Part shown: piece by piece, positions 55,462-64,000 of the stretch
Layout of the letters: the number at the start of each line of letters is the position of its first letter
Position numbering within the stretch: position 1 is the stretch's first letter
Origin: Youhaiella tibetensis
GTDB taxonomy: Bacteria; Pseudomonadota; Alphaproteobacteria; Rhizobiales; Devosiaceae
NCBI RefSeq assembly: GCF_008000755.1
Contig: NZ_CP041690.1
Location: forward strand, 3,932,001-3,996,000
Length of the DNA: 64,000 bases
Reading direction: 5' to 3'
Notes under the pieces: generated by a model
What the model saw: the letters and a program-made list of their open reading frames with translations, nothing else
Told to the model about the DNA's origin: nothing
The model's database searches: none
Program-made: the position numbers and the translations under genes

Positions 55462-55794
55462 ATGGCTGAACCAACCCTGCCCACAGCGATCGAAAGCCTT
55501 CGCCAGGCCATAAACCGCGGCGACACCGACGCCTTTCTCGCCTTCTTCCCGGAGGATGGGGTCGTCGAAGACTGGGGCCGGCGCTTTTCCGGCCACGCCG
55601 CCATCCTCGGCTGGAGCGACAAGGAGCTGATCGGAGCCAAGGGAACGCTGACCATCACCAAGGTGCTGTCCGTGTCACCCCAAAGGGTGGAAGTGATGAC
55701 GGACTGGCAGAGCAGCTTCTTTTCGGGAACGAGCAAATTCACCTTCACGCTCGATGACGCGAAAGTGCGGGAGATGCGGATTTCGGAAAGCTAG
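55462..55794 (+). CDS. SnoaL-like/NTF2-fold protein
   Basis: 110 residues. LRQAINRGDTDAFLAFFPEDGVVEDWGRRFSGHAAILGW is the usual opening of SnoaL-like domains with the family's Asp. No signal peptide. Function unknown; such folds act as small enzymes or binding domains. GTG nine bases upstream is an alternative start. It lies alone between the antiporter and the sugar-acid operon. Confidence 0.78.
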   Translation: MAEPTLPTAIESLRQAINRGDTDAFLAFFPEDGVVEDWGRRFSGHAAILGWSDKELIGAKGTLTITKVLSVSPQRVEVMTDWQSSFFSGTSKFTFTLDDAKVREMRISES

Positions 55795-55852
55795 CGAACT
55801 CCGCCTCGCTTTCCCGACAACGCCGGGGAAGTGAGGCTGGAGATGCGCCCGC

Positions 55853-57127
55853 TTACCCTTCGAAGACGTGCTCGATGATCGATTCGGGCTTCATCTGGAT
55901 GGAGAAGCCCGGCAGCTTGGGCGGCATATAGGCGGCGTTGCGGATGTCGCAGGGTTCGATGAAGTGCTCGTGGAGATGGTCCACGAACTCGATCACACGC
56001 CCCTCTTTGGTCCCCGAAACGACCAGATAATCGATCATCGAGAGGTGCTGGACGTATTCGCAAAGGCCGACGCCGCCCGCATGCGGCCAGACCGGGAGCT
56101 TGTACTTGGCCGCCATCAGCAGCACCGAGAGCACTTCGTTGAGCCCCCCGATGCGGCAGGCGTCGATCTGGACGATGTCGATGGCGCCACGGGTGATGAA
56201 CTGCTTGAAGATGATGCGGTTCTGGCACATTTCGCCGGTCGCCACCCGTACAGGGGCGATGGATTGGCGGATCTTGCGATGGCCCTCGATATCGTCGGGG
56301 CTGGTCGGCTCCTCGATGAAATAGGGGTTGAAGCGCTTGAGTTCGCGCACCCAGTCGATGGCCTGGTCGACTTCCCACACCTGGTTGGCGTCGATCATCA
56401 GGTAGCGGTCCGGCCCCATGATGGAGCGCACGATTTCGAGCCTGCGGATGTCGTCGTCGAGGTCGCGCCCGACCTTCATCTTGATGTGGTTGAACCCGGC
56501 GTCCACCGCCTCGGTGGCGAGGCGCGTCAGCTTCTCGTTCGAATAGCCCAGCCAGCCCGCCGAGGTGGTGTAGCAGGGATAGCCCTCGGCCTTGAGCCTT
56601 TCGATGCGCTCGGCCTTGCCGGTTTCCGCCTTGCGGAAGATTTCGAGGGCCTCCTCGGGGGTGATGGCATCGGTGAGGTAGCGGAAGTCGACGATCGAGA
56701 CCAATTGCTCGGGCGTCATGTCGGCGACGAATTGCCAGACGGGCTTGCCCGCATCCTTGGCGAGCAGATCCCAGACCGCGTTGACCACGGCGCCGGTGGC
56801 CAGGTGCATCGCGCCCTTGTCCGGGCCGATCCAGCGCAGCTGGCTGTCGCCGGTCACATGCCGCCAGAAGCGGCCCGGGTTTTCGGCGATCCAGTCGAGG
56901 TCGAGCCCTGTCACCCGGCCCTCGAGCGCCCTGATGGCCGCGCACACCACTTCGTTGCCGCGCCCGATGGTGAAGGTCAGCCCGTGCCCCTCGTGCGGAC
57001 CGTCGGTGTCGAGCACCACATAGGCCGCCGAATAATCGGGGTCGGGGTTCATGGCGTCCGACCCGTCCAGCGACTGGGAGGTCGGAAAGCGCAGGTCAAA
57101 GGTCTTGAGGCCGGTAATCTTGGTCAT
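55853..57127 (-). CDS. L-fuconate dehydratase
   Basis: 424 residues, full length for FucD in the enolase superfamily. Catalytic Lys pair in HIKMKVG near residue 219; metal ligands in MIDANQVW (Asp near 248), FIEEPTSP (Glu near 275) and ATGEMCQ (Glu near 301). The general base is in VWPHAGGVGLCEYVQH near 350. It dehydrates L-fuconate, or a close analogue, to 2-keto-3-deoxy-L-fuconate. Last gene of the operon, 28 bases after the SDR. Confidence 0.88.
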   Translation of the reverse strand: MTKITGLKTFDLRFPTSQSLDGSDAMNPDPDYSAAYVVLDTDGPHEGHGLTFTIGRGNEVVCAAIRALEGRVTGLDLDWIAENPGRFWRHVTGDSQLRWIGPDKGAMHLATGAVVNAVWDLLAKDAGKPVWQFVADMTPEQLVSIVDFRYLTDAITPEEALEIFRKAETGKAERIERLKAEGYPCYTTSAGWLGYSNEKLTRLATEAVDAGFNHIKMKVGRDLDDDIRRLEIVRSIMGPDRYLMIDANQVWEVDQAIDWVRELKRFNPYFIEEPTSPDDIEGHRKIRQSIAPVRVATGEMCQNRIIFKQFITRGAIDIVQIDACRIGGLNEVLSVLLMAAKYKLPVWPHAGGVGLCEYVQHLSMIDYLVVSGTKEGRVIEFVDHLHEHFIEPCDIRNAAYMPPKLPGFSIQMKPESIIEHVFEG

Positions 57128-57155
57128 CGAACGAGGTTCCGCAAACGAAAAGCAA

Positions 57156-57887
57156 TCAGCCGGTCCAGCCGCCGTCGATGACGTGGACCTGACCGGTCGT
57201 GTAGGTGGCGCCGGCGAGGTAGACGGCCAGGTCCGCCACTTCCTCGGGCTTGCCGATGCGCCCGATGGGCTGGCGCGCGATGAAGGCGGCGCGGGCGGCT
57301 TCGAAATCGCCGGTCGCCTTCCAGCGCTCGTGGAGCGAGGGGCTGTCGACGGTGCCCGGGGCGATGGCATTGCAGCGGATGCCCCTGGTCACGTAATCGG
57401 CGGCCACCGACTTGGTGAGGCCGATGACGGCGGCCTTGGAGATCGAATAGGCGGCCCGGTTCGGCACGCCCTTCACCGAGGAGGCCACCGTCGCCATGTT
57501 GACGATCGCGCCGTCGCCGCGTTCGAGCATGCCGGGCAGGATGGCCTTGATGGTACGCACCTGCGCCCAGACATTGAGGTCGAAGGCGAATTCGAGGTCC
57601 TTCTCGCTCATTTCGAGCACGGTGCCGTTATGGACGACGCCGGCGCAGTTGAAGAGCACGTCGATGCGGCCGATCTCGGCGACGGCGGCAGTGACGGCCT
57701 CGGCATCGAGCACGTTGAGCACGCGCGTGGTGACGCCGGCGAGCCCATCGAGCTCCTTGAGCTTGTCCGCATTGATGTCGGTGGCGACGACCCTGGCGCC
57801 GGCCCTGACGAAAGCCTCGACGGAGGCGCGGCCGATGCCCTGCGCCGCCGCGGTGATTAAGACGATTTTGCCGTTGAGATCGGCCAT
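57156..57887 (-). CDS. SDR-family oxidoreductase (2-keto-3-deoxy-L-fuconate dehydrogenase-like)
   Basis: 243 residues. TAAAQGIGRA near residue 12 is the nucleotide loop, NCAG near 82 the NNAG equivalent, and YSISK near 145 the catalytic Tyr-Lys pair. The C-terminal GSxxxx-like WAG pattern GQVHVIDGGWTG is classical SDR. Its place between two sugar-acid dehydratases points to oxidation of a 2-keto-3-deoxy sugar acid, as in the L-fucose route. Confidence 0.88.
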   Translation of the reverse strand: MADLNGKIVLITAAAQGIGRASVEAFVRAGARVVATDINADKLKELDGLAGVTTRVLNVLDAEAVTAAVAEIGRIDVLFNCAGVVHNGTVLEMSEKDLEFAFDLNVWAQVRTIKAILPGMLERGDGAIVNMATVASSVKGVPNRAAYSISKAAVIGLTKSVAADYVTRGIRCNAIAPGTVDSPSLHERWKATGDFEAARAAFIARQPIGRIGKPEEVADLAVYLAGATYTTGQVHVIDGGWTG

Positions 57888-57904
57888 GCTGAAGCTCCCG
57901 CCCC

Positions 57905-59011
57905 TTAAGAAATAGAAACCCGCGACCCTTCGACGGCGAGCCTGTCGATCGCCTCGAAATCCCAGGCGATGCCGAGGCCCGGCGCGTCGCTGGGTATCGC
58001 CTTGCCATCTCGAATGGTCATTCGCGCGGAGGTCAAGTCGTCGAGTTGCGGAATGTATTCCACCCAGCGGGCATTCGGCACGGCGGCGCAGAGCGAAACG
58101 TGCAGTTCCATCAGGAAATGCGGGCAGACGGCGATATTGAAACACTCGGCCATGTGCGCGACCTTGAGCCAGGGCGTGATGCCCCCGATGCGGCCGACGT
58201 CCACCTGCACGATCGAGCAGGCATGGCGTTCGAGATATTCGCGGAAATGCAGGTGCGAGTAGAGGCTCTCGCCTACCGCGATGGGCAGGCTCGTATGCTC
58301 GACCAGCCGCTTGTGGCCCTCGATGTCGTCGGCCGGCAGCGGCTCTTCCAGCCAGCCGATATCGAGCGGCTCATAGGCCCGCGCCCGGCGGATGGCCTCG
58401 TCCACGGCAAAGGCCTGGTTGGCGTCGGTAAAGATCTCGAAGCCGGGGCCGACAGCCTCGCGGACAGCGGCGATGCGCCTGACGTCCTCGTGGATGGGCC
58501 GGCCGACCTTGAGCTTGGCGCCGGCAAAGCCATCGGCCTTGGCGCGCAGCGCGTCTTCCACCAGGGCCGATTGCTCGAGATGCAGCCAGCCGCCTTCGGT
58601 GGTGTAGAGCGGAATTTCCTTCTGCGCCCCGCCGGCCAGGATATGCAGCGGCAGCCCGAGTTTTTTGGCCTTGAGGTCCCAGAGCGCCGTATCGATGGCC
58701 GCCATGGCGATGGCGGTAATCGCCCCCACGGTCGTGGCATGGGTCAGGAACAGCAGATCGCGCCAAATCTTTTCGATGTCGTAGGCGTCCCGGCCGATGA
58801 TGGCAGGCGCCAGGGTCAGTTCCAAAAGCTTCATCACCGACATGCCGCCGGTGCCGATGGTGTAGCTGTAGCCCACGCCCACCGCGCCATCGGCATCGGT
58901 GATGCGCACCATCGGCGTCTCCTGGGAGACGAAGGACTGGATAGCGTCGACCCGCTTCACCTTCGGTTTCAGGTCGACCATCAGCAGTTCGACGCGGGTG
59001 ATCTTAGCCAT
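57905..59011 (-). CDS. Mandelate racemase/muconate lactonizing enzyme family sugar-acid dehydratase
   Basis: 368 residues. The catalytic AKLKVG Lys pair is near residue 166, with metal ligands in FTDANQAF (Asp near 195), WLEEPLP (Glu near 221) and AVGESLY (Glu near 247). The His in AVCPHFLMEL lies near 297. This is a second, different enolase-superfamily acid-sugar dehydratase in the same operon as the L-fuconate enzyme. The substrate cannot be told from motifs; it may handle an epimeric sugar acid. Confidence 0.85.
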   Translation of the reverse strand: MAKITRVELLMVDLKPKVKRVDAIQSFVSQETPMVRITDADGAVGVGYSYTIGTGGMSVMKLLELTLAPAIIGRDAYDIEKIWRDLLFLTHATTVGAITAIAMAAIDTALWDLKAKKLGLPLHILAGGAQKEIPLYTTEGGWLHLEQSALVEDALRAKADGFAGAKLKVGRPIHEDVRRIAAVREAVGPGFEIFTDANQAFAVDEAIRRARAYEPLDIGWLEEPLPADDIEGHKRLVEHTSLPIAVGESLYSHLHFREYLERHACSIVQVDVGRIGGITPWLKVAHMAECFNIAVCPHFLMELHVSLCAAVPNARWVEYIPQLDDLTSARMTIRDGKAIPSDAPGLGIAWDFEAIDRLAVEGSRVSIS

Positions 59012-59035
59012 GGCGGGCTCCGAGGGTGTGGTTGT

Positions 59036-59183
59036 CCCCCCACCCTTGTTCCCTCCCCACCAAGGGGAGGGAAACCTGCTGGCGCGATTCTCCCCCGGAG
59101 CCTCCCTCCCCCTTGTGGGGAGGGATCAAGGGTGGGGGTGGGCAAACCGCGCGGAGCTTGCGGCTCACCCCCTTGCGGGGGTG
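59036..59183. repeat. Cluster of GC-rich palindromic repeats (REP-like)
   Basis: Three hairpins: CCCTCCCC...GGGGAGGG at 59051-59071, again at 59104-59124, and CACCCCC-TTGC-GGGGGTG at 59166-59183. The first two are enclosed by an outer exact 12-bp inverted repeat (CCCCCACCCTTG at 59036-59047 with its complement at 59127-59138). Related units occur at 62110. Placed between the ABC ATPase and the dehydratase genes. Confidence 0.8.
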
Positions 59184-59221
59184 GGACAGGGAGGGGGGTG
59201 CCAGTTTCGCGAAAGCTGCCA

Positions 59222-60307
59222 TCACGCCCTCAGGCTCTTTCCCGACGCCTTATCGAAGACATGCAGCCGCGTGAGATCGAGGGTGAAATCCAGCACCTCG
59301 CCCGAAGCCACATGGCGCGGATTGAGCATCTTGCCCTGGACTTCCTTGCCCCCGAGCTCGGTGAAGAGGATGGTCTCGGTGCCCAGCGGCTCGGCGATCA
59401 GCACCGGGCGGCGGAGATTTACCGTGCGCGATTCGTCGTGGAGCGCATGGCCCTTGGGCGCAAAGCTTTCGGGGCGGAAGCCGACGACGACTTCCTGGCC
59501 GGCCGTGACGGCGAGGCCCTCCGGCAGCGGCACGACCGTGCCGTCGCCCAGCCTGGCGCCGCCATCGGCGACCACCGCATCAAGCTGGTTCATCGGCGGG
59601 GAGCCGATGAAGCCGGCCACGAACGTGTTGACCGGCTTCTCGAAAACTTCGGAGGGCGTGCCCACCTGCTCGACATTGCCGTCTCGCATGATGACGATGC
59701 GGTCGGCCAGCGTCATCGCCTCGACCTGGTCGTGGGTCACGTAGATGACCGTGGTCTTGACGCGCTGGTGGAGCTTCTTGATTTCCACCCGCATCTGGCC
59801 GCGCAGCTTGGCGTCGAGGTTCGAGAGCGGTTCGTCAAAGAGAAAGACGTCCGGGTTGCGCACGATGGCGCGGCCCATGGCCACGCGCTGGCGCTGGCCG
59901 CCCGAAAGATTGGCCGGCAGGCGGTCGAGATAGGGACCGAGCCCCAGGATCTCGGCGGCCTCGGCCACCCGCTTTTCGATCTCGGCTTCCGGGGCCTTGG
60001 CGATCTTGAGCCCGAAGCCGAGATTCTCCTTGACCGTCATGTGCGGGTAGAGCGCGTAGGACTGGAACACCATCGAGATGTTGCGCGAGCGCGGCGGCAG
60101 GTCGTTGACCACGCGGTCCCCGATCGAGATGGTGCCGCCCGAGATTTCCTCGAGCCCGGCCACCATGCGCAGCGTCGTCGACTTGCCGCAGCCCGAGGGG
60201 CCGACCAGGACCACGAACTCGTTGTGGGCGATGTCGAGATCGATGCCATGCACGATCTCGAGGTTCCCGTAGCGCTTGACGACCTTTTGGAGGCGAACTT
60301 CCGCCAT
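59222..60307 (-). CDS. Sugar ABC transporter ATPase (UgpC/MalK-like)
   Basis: 361 residues. Walker [13 protein letters not shown] near residue 36, LSGGQRQR near 134, Walker [17 protein letters not shown] near 153, and a C-terminal regulatory TOBE region (about 240-361) with VGFRPESF. It energises the carbohydrate importer formed with the two permeases just upstream (4 bases). Confidence 0.94.
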   Translation of the reverse strand: MAEVRLQKVVKRYGNLEIVHGIDLDIAHNEFVVLVGPSGCGKSTTLRMVAGLEEISGGTISIGDRVVNDLPPRSRNISMVFQSYALYPHMTVKENLGFGLKIAKAPEAEIEKRVAEAAEILGLGPYLDRLPANLSGGQRQRVAMGRAIVRNPDVFLFDEPLSNLDAKLRGQMRVEIKKLHQRVKTTVIYVTHDQVEAMTLADRIVIMRDGNVEQVGTPSEVFEKPVNTFVAGFIGSPPMNQLDAVVADGGARLGDGTVVPLPEGLAVTAGQEVVVGFRPESFAPKGHALHDESRTVNLRRPVLIAEPLGTETILFTELGGKEVQGKMLNPRHVASGEVLDFTLDLTRLHVFDKASGKSLRA

Positions 60308-60311
60308 TGGA

Positions 60312-61175
60312 CTAACCCTTTACGCCGCCGAACGTCAGGCCGGCGATCAGATGTTTCTGGACGATGAAAGTGAGGACGAGAGCCGGGATGATAATGAGCA
60401 CGGCCATGGCGCTCATGCCGGTCCAGTCCACCGTGAATTGGGCGGTGAAATCCATCAGGCCCACCGGCATGGTCTTGCTCGCCGTGGTGCGGGTGAGCTG
60501 GCTGGCCAGCGCATATTCGTTCCACGAGGTGAGGAAGGCGAAGATCGCCGCCGAGGCGAGGCCCGAACGGGCGAGCGGGAACTCGACCTTCCAGAACGCC
60601 TGCCAGCGCGTGCAGCCATCGATCTGGGCAGCTTCGGAAAGATCGACCGGGATCTGCCGGAAGAAGCCGTCCGTGAGCCAGATGGTGAAGGGGATGTTGA
60701 CCGCCATGTAGACGAGGATCAGCCCGAACGGGGTATCGATGAGGCCAACGCGTGCCCAGAGGATGAAGAGCGGCAGCGAGAGCGCCACGCCCGGCACGGT
60801 GCGCGACAGCATGAAGGCGAGGAACAGCGCCCCCTTGCCCTTGAACCTGTAGCGCGCAAAGGCGTAGCCGCCCGCCATGCCGATGACGATGGCCACCACC
60901 GTCGAGGTCACCGAGATGACGATCGAGTTGATGAAGTACTGGGCGACCGGCAGCCCCTGCTGTGTATCGAGGAGGCCGAAGATACCCTTGAAGTTGTTGA
61001 GCGTAAGCTCCTTGGGGATCCACACCGCCGGTCGCGCCAGGATTTCGATATTGGGGCGGAAGGCGGTGAGCACGACCCAGACGCCGGGCACGCACAAGAT
61101 CACCATGGCCACCAACACGCCCAGTCGGATCAGCCAGCGCTGCCACGGCTTTTCGATTGTTCTCTGCCGGCTCAT
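60312..61175 (-). CDS. Carbohydrate ABC transporter permease (MalG-like)
   Basis: 287 residues with six membrane segments. The EAA coupling loop is [29 protein letters not shown] near residue 188. Starts in an ATGA overlap with the preceding permease. It imports sugar or sugar acid together with its partner. Confidence 0.93.
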   Translation of the reverse strand: MSRQRTIEKPWQRWLIRLGVLVAMVILCVPGVWVVLTAFRPNIEILARPAVWIPKELTLNNFKGIFGLLDTQQGLPVAQYFINSIVISVTSTVVAIVIGMAGGYAFARYRFKGKGALFLAFMLSRTVPGVALSLPLFILWARVGLIDTPFGLILVYMAVNIPFTIWLTDGFFRQIPVDLSEAAQIDGCTRWQAFWKVEFPLARSGLASAAIFAFLTSWNEYALASQLTRTTASKTMPVGLMDFTAQFTVDWTGMSAMAVLIIIPALVLTFIVQKHLIAGLTFGGVKG

Positions 61176-62074
61176 TGCGCGCCTCCCATGAAGGTCCGCG
61201 CAGCCACCAGCTTGCGGTAGAAATAGAAGGTGAAGACGATCGAGAGCAGGATCGAGATGTAGCCCATGGCGTTGGCCATGCCCATCTGGCTGTTCTGGTA
61301 GCCGGTGCGGGTCATGAGCGTCCACAGGAGCTCGGTGCGCCCGGCCGGCCCGCCATTGGTCATGATGCGCACCATGTCATAAGCGCGGGCGATGTCGAGC
61401 GAGCGGATGGTCATGGCGATATAGACGAAGGGCATCAGGAACGGCAGCGTGATGTGCCGGAAGACCTGGACGGGATTGCACCCATCCACCTTTGCCGCCT
61501 CGATCGGCTCCTTGGGCAGGGCCATCAGCCCCGCCAGCAACAGGATCGCGAACACCGAGGTCGACATCCAGATCTCGGCGAAAAGGATGGAGAAATTGGC
61601 GAGCGTGCCGTCGACGAGCCAGGGGATCGGCTCCTTGATGAGCCCGAGGTCGAAGAGCGCGTTGTTCACGAGCCCCACCGAGTCGTTGAAGATGTACTTG
61701 AACTGGAAGCCCACGAGGATGGGCGAGAACATCATCGGGAACATCATGATGGTGCGCAGCGTGCGCTGGCCCCAGGTGATCTTGTTGATGAGCAGCGCCA
61801 ACCCGAGCCCGAGGATCATCTCGACATTGAGCGCGATGGTGACGAACAGCAGCGTGCGTCCGAACGCCCACCAAAACTCGGGATTGACCATCAGGCGCTG
61901 GTAGTTGCGCAGCCCCACGAACTGAAACAGCGTCGCCGGCTTGGTGAGGTTATAGGCCGTAAAGCTCGTCCAGAACGAAACGAGGAGCGGCACCAGCACC
62001 ACGGCCAGGATCACCACGATCGCCGGGAGCAACAGAAGATAGGGTATCGCCCGGGGCGATCGGAAGAAGCGCAT
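61172..62074 (-). CDS. Carbohydrate ABC transporter permease (MalF/UgpA-like)
   Basis: 300 residues, six membrane segments, EAA loop EPIEAAKVDGCNPVQVFRHITLPFLMP near residue 190. The N-terminal RAIPYLLLLPAIVVILAVVLVP opening is typical. Between it and the binding-protein gene are 156 bases full of GC palindromes. Confidence 0.93.
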   Translation of the reverse strand: MRFFRSPRAIPYLLLLPAIVVILAVVLVPLLVSFWTSFTAYNLTKPATLFQFVGLRNYQRLMVNPEFWWAFGRTLLFVTIALNVEMILGLGLALLINKITWGQRTLRTIMMFPMMFSPILVGFQFKYIFNDSVGLVNNALFDLGLIKEPIPWLVDGTLANFSILFAEIWMSTSVFAILLLAGLMALPKEPIEAAKVDGCNPVQVFRHITLPFLMPFVYIAMTIRSLDIARAYDMVRIMTNGGPAGRTELLWTLMTRTGYQNSQMGMANAMGYISILLSIVFTFYFYRKLVAARTFMGGAQ

Positions 62075-62109
62075 GCGCGTTCTCTAAACTTGATGGAAGA
62101 ACCCCCCGG

Positions 62110-62220
62110 CCCTCCCCCGCAAGGGGGAGGGAGAAGAGGCAGCGGGAATCGAGCCACAACTCGCCCCCCCTTGCGGGGGAGGCCGGGAGGGGTGAGCCGC
62201 CCGCACAGGACAGGCGGCTC
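62110..62220. repeat. GC-rich palindromic repeats (REP-like) after binding-protein gene
   Basis: CCCTCCCCC-GCAA-GGGGGAGGG at 62110-62131, CCCCC-TTGC-GGGGG at 62166-62179, and an 8-bp stem GAGCCGCC...GGCGGCTC at 62194-62220 directly beyond the binding-protein stop. The first two units match those at 59036-59183. Confidence 0.8.
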
Positions 62221-62230
62221 CTCACATCGC

Positions 62231-63562
62231 TTACTGCAGCAATCCGGCGTCCTGCATGATGGTCGTCGCCTGGGCGGCGGCATCATCAAGGGCCTGCTGC
62301 GGGGTCTTTTCGCCAATGATGGCGGCCTGGACGTTCGGCCAGATCACGTTGGAGACTTCGATCCACTGCGGAATCAGCGGCGGGGTGCGGGCTTCATCGA
62401 GCGACTTCTGCCAGATGGGGAACATCTGGGCGAGGGCCGGCTTATTGTTGGCCTTGAACCACTCGACCACTTCGTCGAACGTCTTGGTGCGGGTCGGGAG
62501 GTTCCCGGCTTCCGCTTCCATCATCTCGCTTTCGTCATTGGTGAGGAACACCGCCAGGGACACCGCCGCTTCCTTGTTGTCGCACTGCTGCGTCACCGAG
62601 AAGGAGTGCGAGCCGGACCAGCCGCCGCGATGGCCGGAAGTACCGACCGGCGCCACGGCGAAGCCGAGATCGTCGGCGATCTTGGACGAAGCCGGGTCCG
62701 AATAGAAACCGGCGAAACCCGGCCAGTCGAGGTCGACCGCCAGCTGGCCGGCAGCCATGGCCTGGCCGATGTCGTCCCAGGTGTAGTTGACGGTGCCGGC
62801 GGGAACCGCCTTGGCGTCATAGATGTCCTTGAACCACTGGACGGCGGCAACGCCGGCTTCCGAGTTGAAGATCGGCTTGTTGTTCTCGTCGAAGATATCC
62901 CCGCCATTGGCGCGCAGGATTTCCATGAAGCGGCCGGACATGCCTTCGTCCTTACCGGCAAAGGCAGTGCCGTAAAGGTTCGGCGGATCGGCGAAGAAGA
63001 TGATCTGGTTCTTGAAGTCCTCGAAGGTCTCGGGGGGAACCAGGTCCTTGCCGAACTTTTCCTTGTAGGCCGCCTGCCTGGCAGGATCGGCGTAGAGCGA
63101 CTTGCGATAGTAGATGTTGGAAACGTCGGTGACGCGCGGCAGCTGCACCAGGCGCCCGTCGACTTCGGAGGACTTGAGGGTACCCGGCACGTACTTGGCC
63201 AGCTCGCTCTCGGGAATGTAGTCCTTCAGGTCAATGTAGAGATCGCCATATTGGGGGGCGAACGAGGTGTGGTTCGAGCCCACGCACCAGTTGATGGTGC
63301 CCGAGGCGATGTCCTGCTTGATCTCGCGGTCGAGATCGAAATGGTTCTTGGACGAAACGATCTCGACCTTGGCGCCGGTGAGCTTTTCCCATTCCGGAAT
63401 GCGGGTATAGAGCTTTTCGTACTGGGTACCGCCGATCAGCTTCACCTTGAGGGTGTACCCGTCGAATTTGCCGTAATCGAAGTCCTGCGCTGCGGCGATG
63501 CCGGTCAGGCTCGCGAACGCAACCGACGCCATGAGCGCGGTTTTCATCAGTTTCGATGACAT
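62231..63562 (-). CDS. Carbohydrate ABC transporter substrate-binding protein
   Basis: 443 residues with a signal peptide (MKTALMASVAFASLTGIAAAQ, cut near residue 25). The mature protein is a family 1 (SBP_bac_1) binding protein, with YEKLYTRIPEWEKLTGAKVEIVS near residue 48 and the C-terminal PNVQAAIIGEKTPQQALDDAAAQA. GGAGGAG precedes the ATG. It heads the sugar-acid operon and is divergent from an IclR regulator, its likely controller. Confidence 0.93.
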   Translation of the reverse strand: MSSKLMKTALMASVAFASLTGIAAAQDFDYGKFDGYTLKVKLIGGTQYEKLYTRIPEWEKLTGAKVEIVSSKNHFDLDREIKQDIASGTINWCVGSNHTSFAPQYGDLYIDLKDYIPESELAKYVPGTLKSSEVDGRLVQLPRVTDVSNIYYRKSLYADPARQAAYKEKFGKDLVPPETFEDFKNQIIFFADPPNLYGTAFAGKDEGMSGRFMEILRANGGDIFDENNKPIFNSEAGVAAVQWFKDIYDAKAVPAGTVNYTWDDIGQAMAAGQLAVDLDWPGFAGFYSDPASSKIADDLGFAVAPVGTSGHRGGWSGSHSFSVTQQCDNKEAAVSLAVFLTNDESEMMEAEAGNLPTRTKTFDEVVEWFKANNKPALAQMFPIWQKSLDEARTPPLIPQWIEVSNVIWPNVQAAIIGEKTPQQALDDAAAQATTIMQDAGLLQ

Positions 63563-63650
63563 AACTTTCTCCTCCTGAGACCTCTCTGCATATCGCCTCC
63601 ACCCGAGGCTTGATTATGCATATATGAAAAGTCTATTCGTAAGTAAGCAG

Positions 63651-63679
63651 GTTGACGCGCCGCCGTCAACAGCTAGCAT
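63651..63679 (+). promoter_or_regulatory. iclR-type gene promoter with overlapping palindrome
   Basis: TTGACG (63652-63657), a 16-base spacer and TAGCAT (63674-63679) form a promoter for the IclR gene. The -35 lies in a perfect 7-bp inverted repeat, GTTGACG-N6-CGTCAAC (63651-63670), a likely autoregulatory operator. An AT-rich stretch with TATGCATA at about 63616 probably holds the divergent promoter. Confidence 0.55.
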
Positions 63680-63708
63680 CGCGCCGCAATCAGTAAGGAC
63701 GCTCGCAC

Positions 63709-64000
63709 GTGGACACCGAGGAAAGCGATCGCTACCGCGCTCCGGCGCTCGACAAGGGGCTCGATATCCTCGAGCTGCTCTCGGGCACCGAGGAGGGCCT
63801 GAGCCAGGCGGAGATCGCCAAGTCGCTCGAGCGCTCTCCCAACGAAATCTACCGCATGCTCGATCGTCTGGTTCGGCGCGACTACGTGCGGCGCACGCCC
63901 GGGGACCGCTACGAGCTGACGCTCAAGCTCTTCGAGCTGGCCCATGCCAGCCCCCCGGTTTCCCGGCTCGTCAGCCAGGCTTTGCCGATCATGCGCCGGT
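63709..64000 (+). CDS. IclR-family transcriptional regulator (cut by right edge)
   Basis: 97 codons visible. It starts at GTG after AAGGAC. The winged helix (residues 12-65) begins APALDKGLDILELL and continues LSQAEIAKSLERSPNEIYRMLDRLVRRDYVRR, as in IclR proteins. The effector domain lies beyond the window. It is divergent from the sugar-acid operon and is the natural candidate to regulate it. Confidence 0.9.
   Translation, partial: MDTEESDRYRAPALDKGLDILELLSGTEEGLSQAEIAKSLERSPNEIYRMLDRLVRRDYVRRTPGDRYELTLKLFELAHASPPVSRLVSQALPIMRR

Overview
The window is dense, GC-rich bacterial chromosome and looks like an alphaproteobacterium of the order Hyphomicrobiales, possibly Devosia or a relative. Supporting signs are an FlbT-type flagellar regulator, a CpdR-like receiver, a PduO-type adenosyltransferase next to a HIG1-type membrane protein, the tlpA/argH/lysA arrangement, and many ABC uptake operons. 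The genus is inferred from gene content only. I saw no insertion sequence, prophage or CRISPR array.

Region by region. 1-2.7 kb: the start of a regulator cut by the left edge, tRNA-Arg(CCT), a glutathione transferase and a membrane-anchored esterase. 2.6-16.2 kb: a carbon-source locus with a DapA-type aldolase, a PdxA-type dehydrogenase, a four-carbon acid sugar kinase, an FCD regulator, an MFS carrier, a sialidase-fold (Asp-box) protein, an iron alcohol dehydrogenase and a peptide/opine-type ABC importer. The importer's two ATPases lie 6 kb from its binding protein and permeases, but both blocks share nearly the same promoter/operator box. 16-27.5 kb: mixed metabolic and stress genes, including a small heat-shock gene with a possible RNA thermometer. 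27.5-32.9 kb: tRNA-Leu(CAA), then a remnant of a small anti-sigma-like gene joined directly to a hook gene (flgE) that lacks its start, followed by flgN-like, flgK, flgL and flbT. 33-48 kb: housekeeping genes (gluQ, argH, lysA, lrgAB, cpdR-like and others). 48-52.6 kb: a sulfate ABC importer under a probable Rrf2 regulator. 52.7-55.3 kb: a CPA2 antiporter with a long Pro/Glu-rich tail. 55.8-64 kb: an L-fuconate-type sugar acid operon (ABC importer, two enolase-superfamily dehydratases, SDR) with a divergent IclR regulator cut by the right edge.

The two sugar-acid loci each pair an importer with cytoplasmic enzymes and a local regulator. In the first locus, kinase plus PdxA-type dehydrogenase fits the known conversion of 4-carbon sugar acids to dihydroxyacetone phosphate. 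The lyase, Asp-box protein and alcohol dehydrogenase suggest a longer upstream route that I cannot name. The flgE chimera means hook assembly from this locus should fail, unless the join is an assembly error or another flgE exists.
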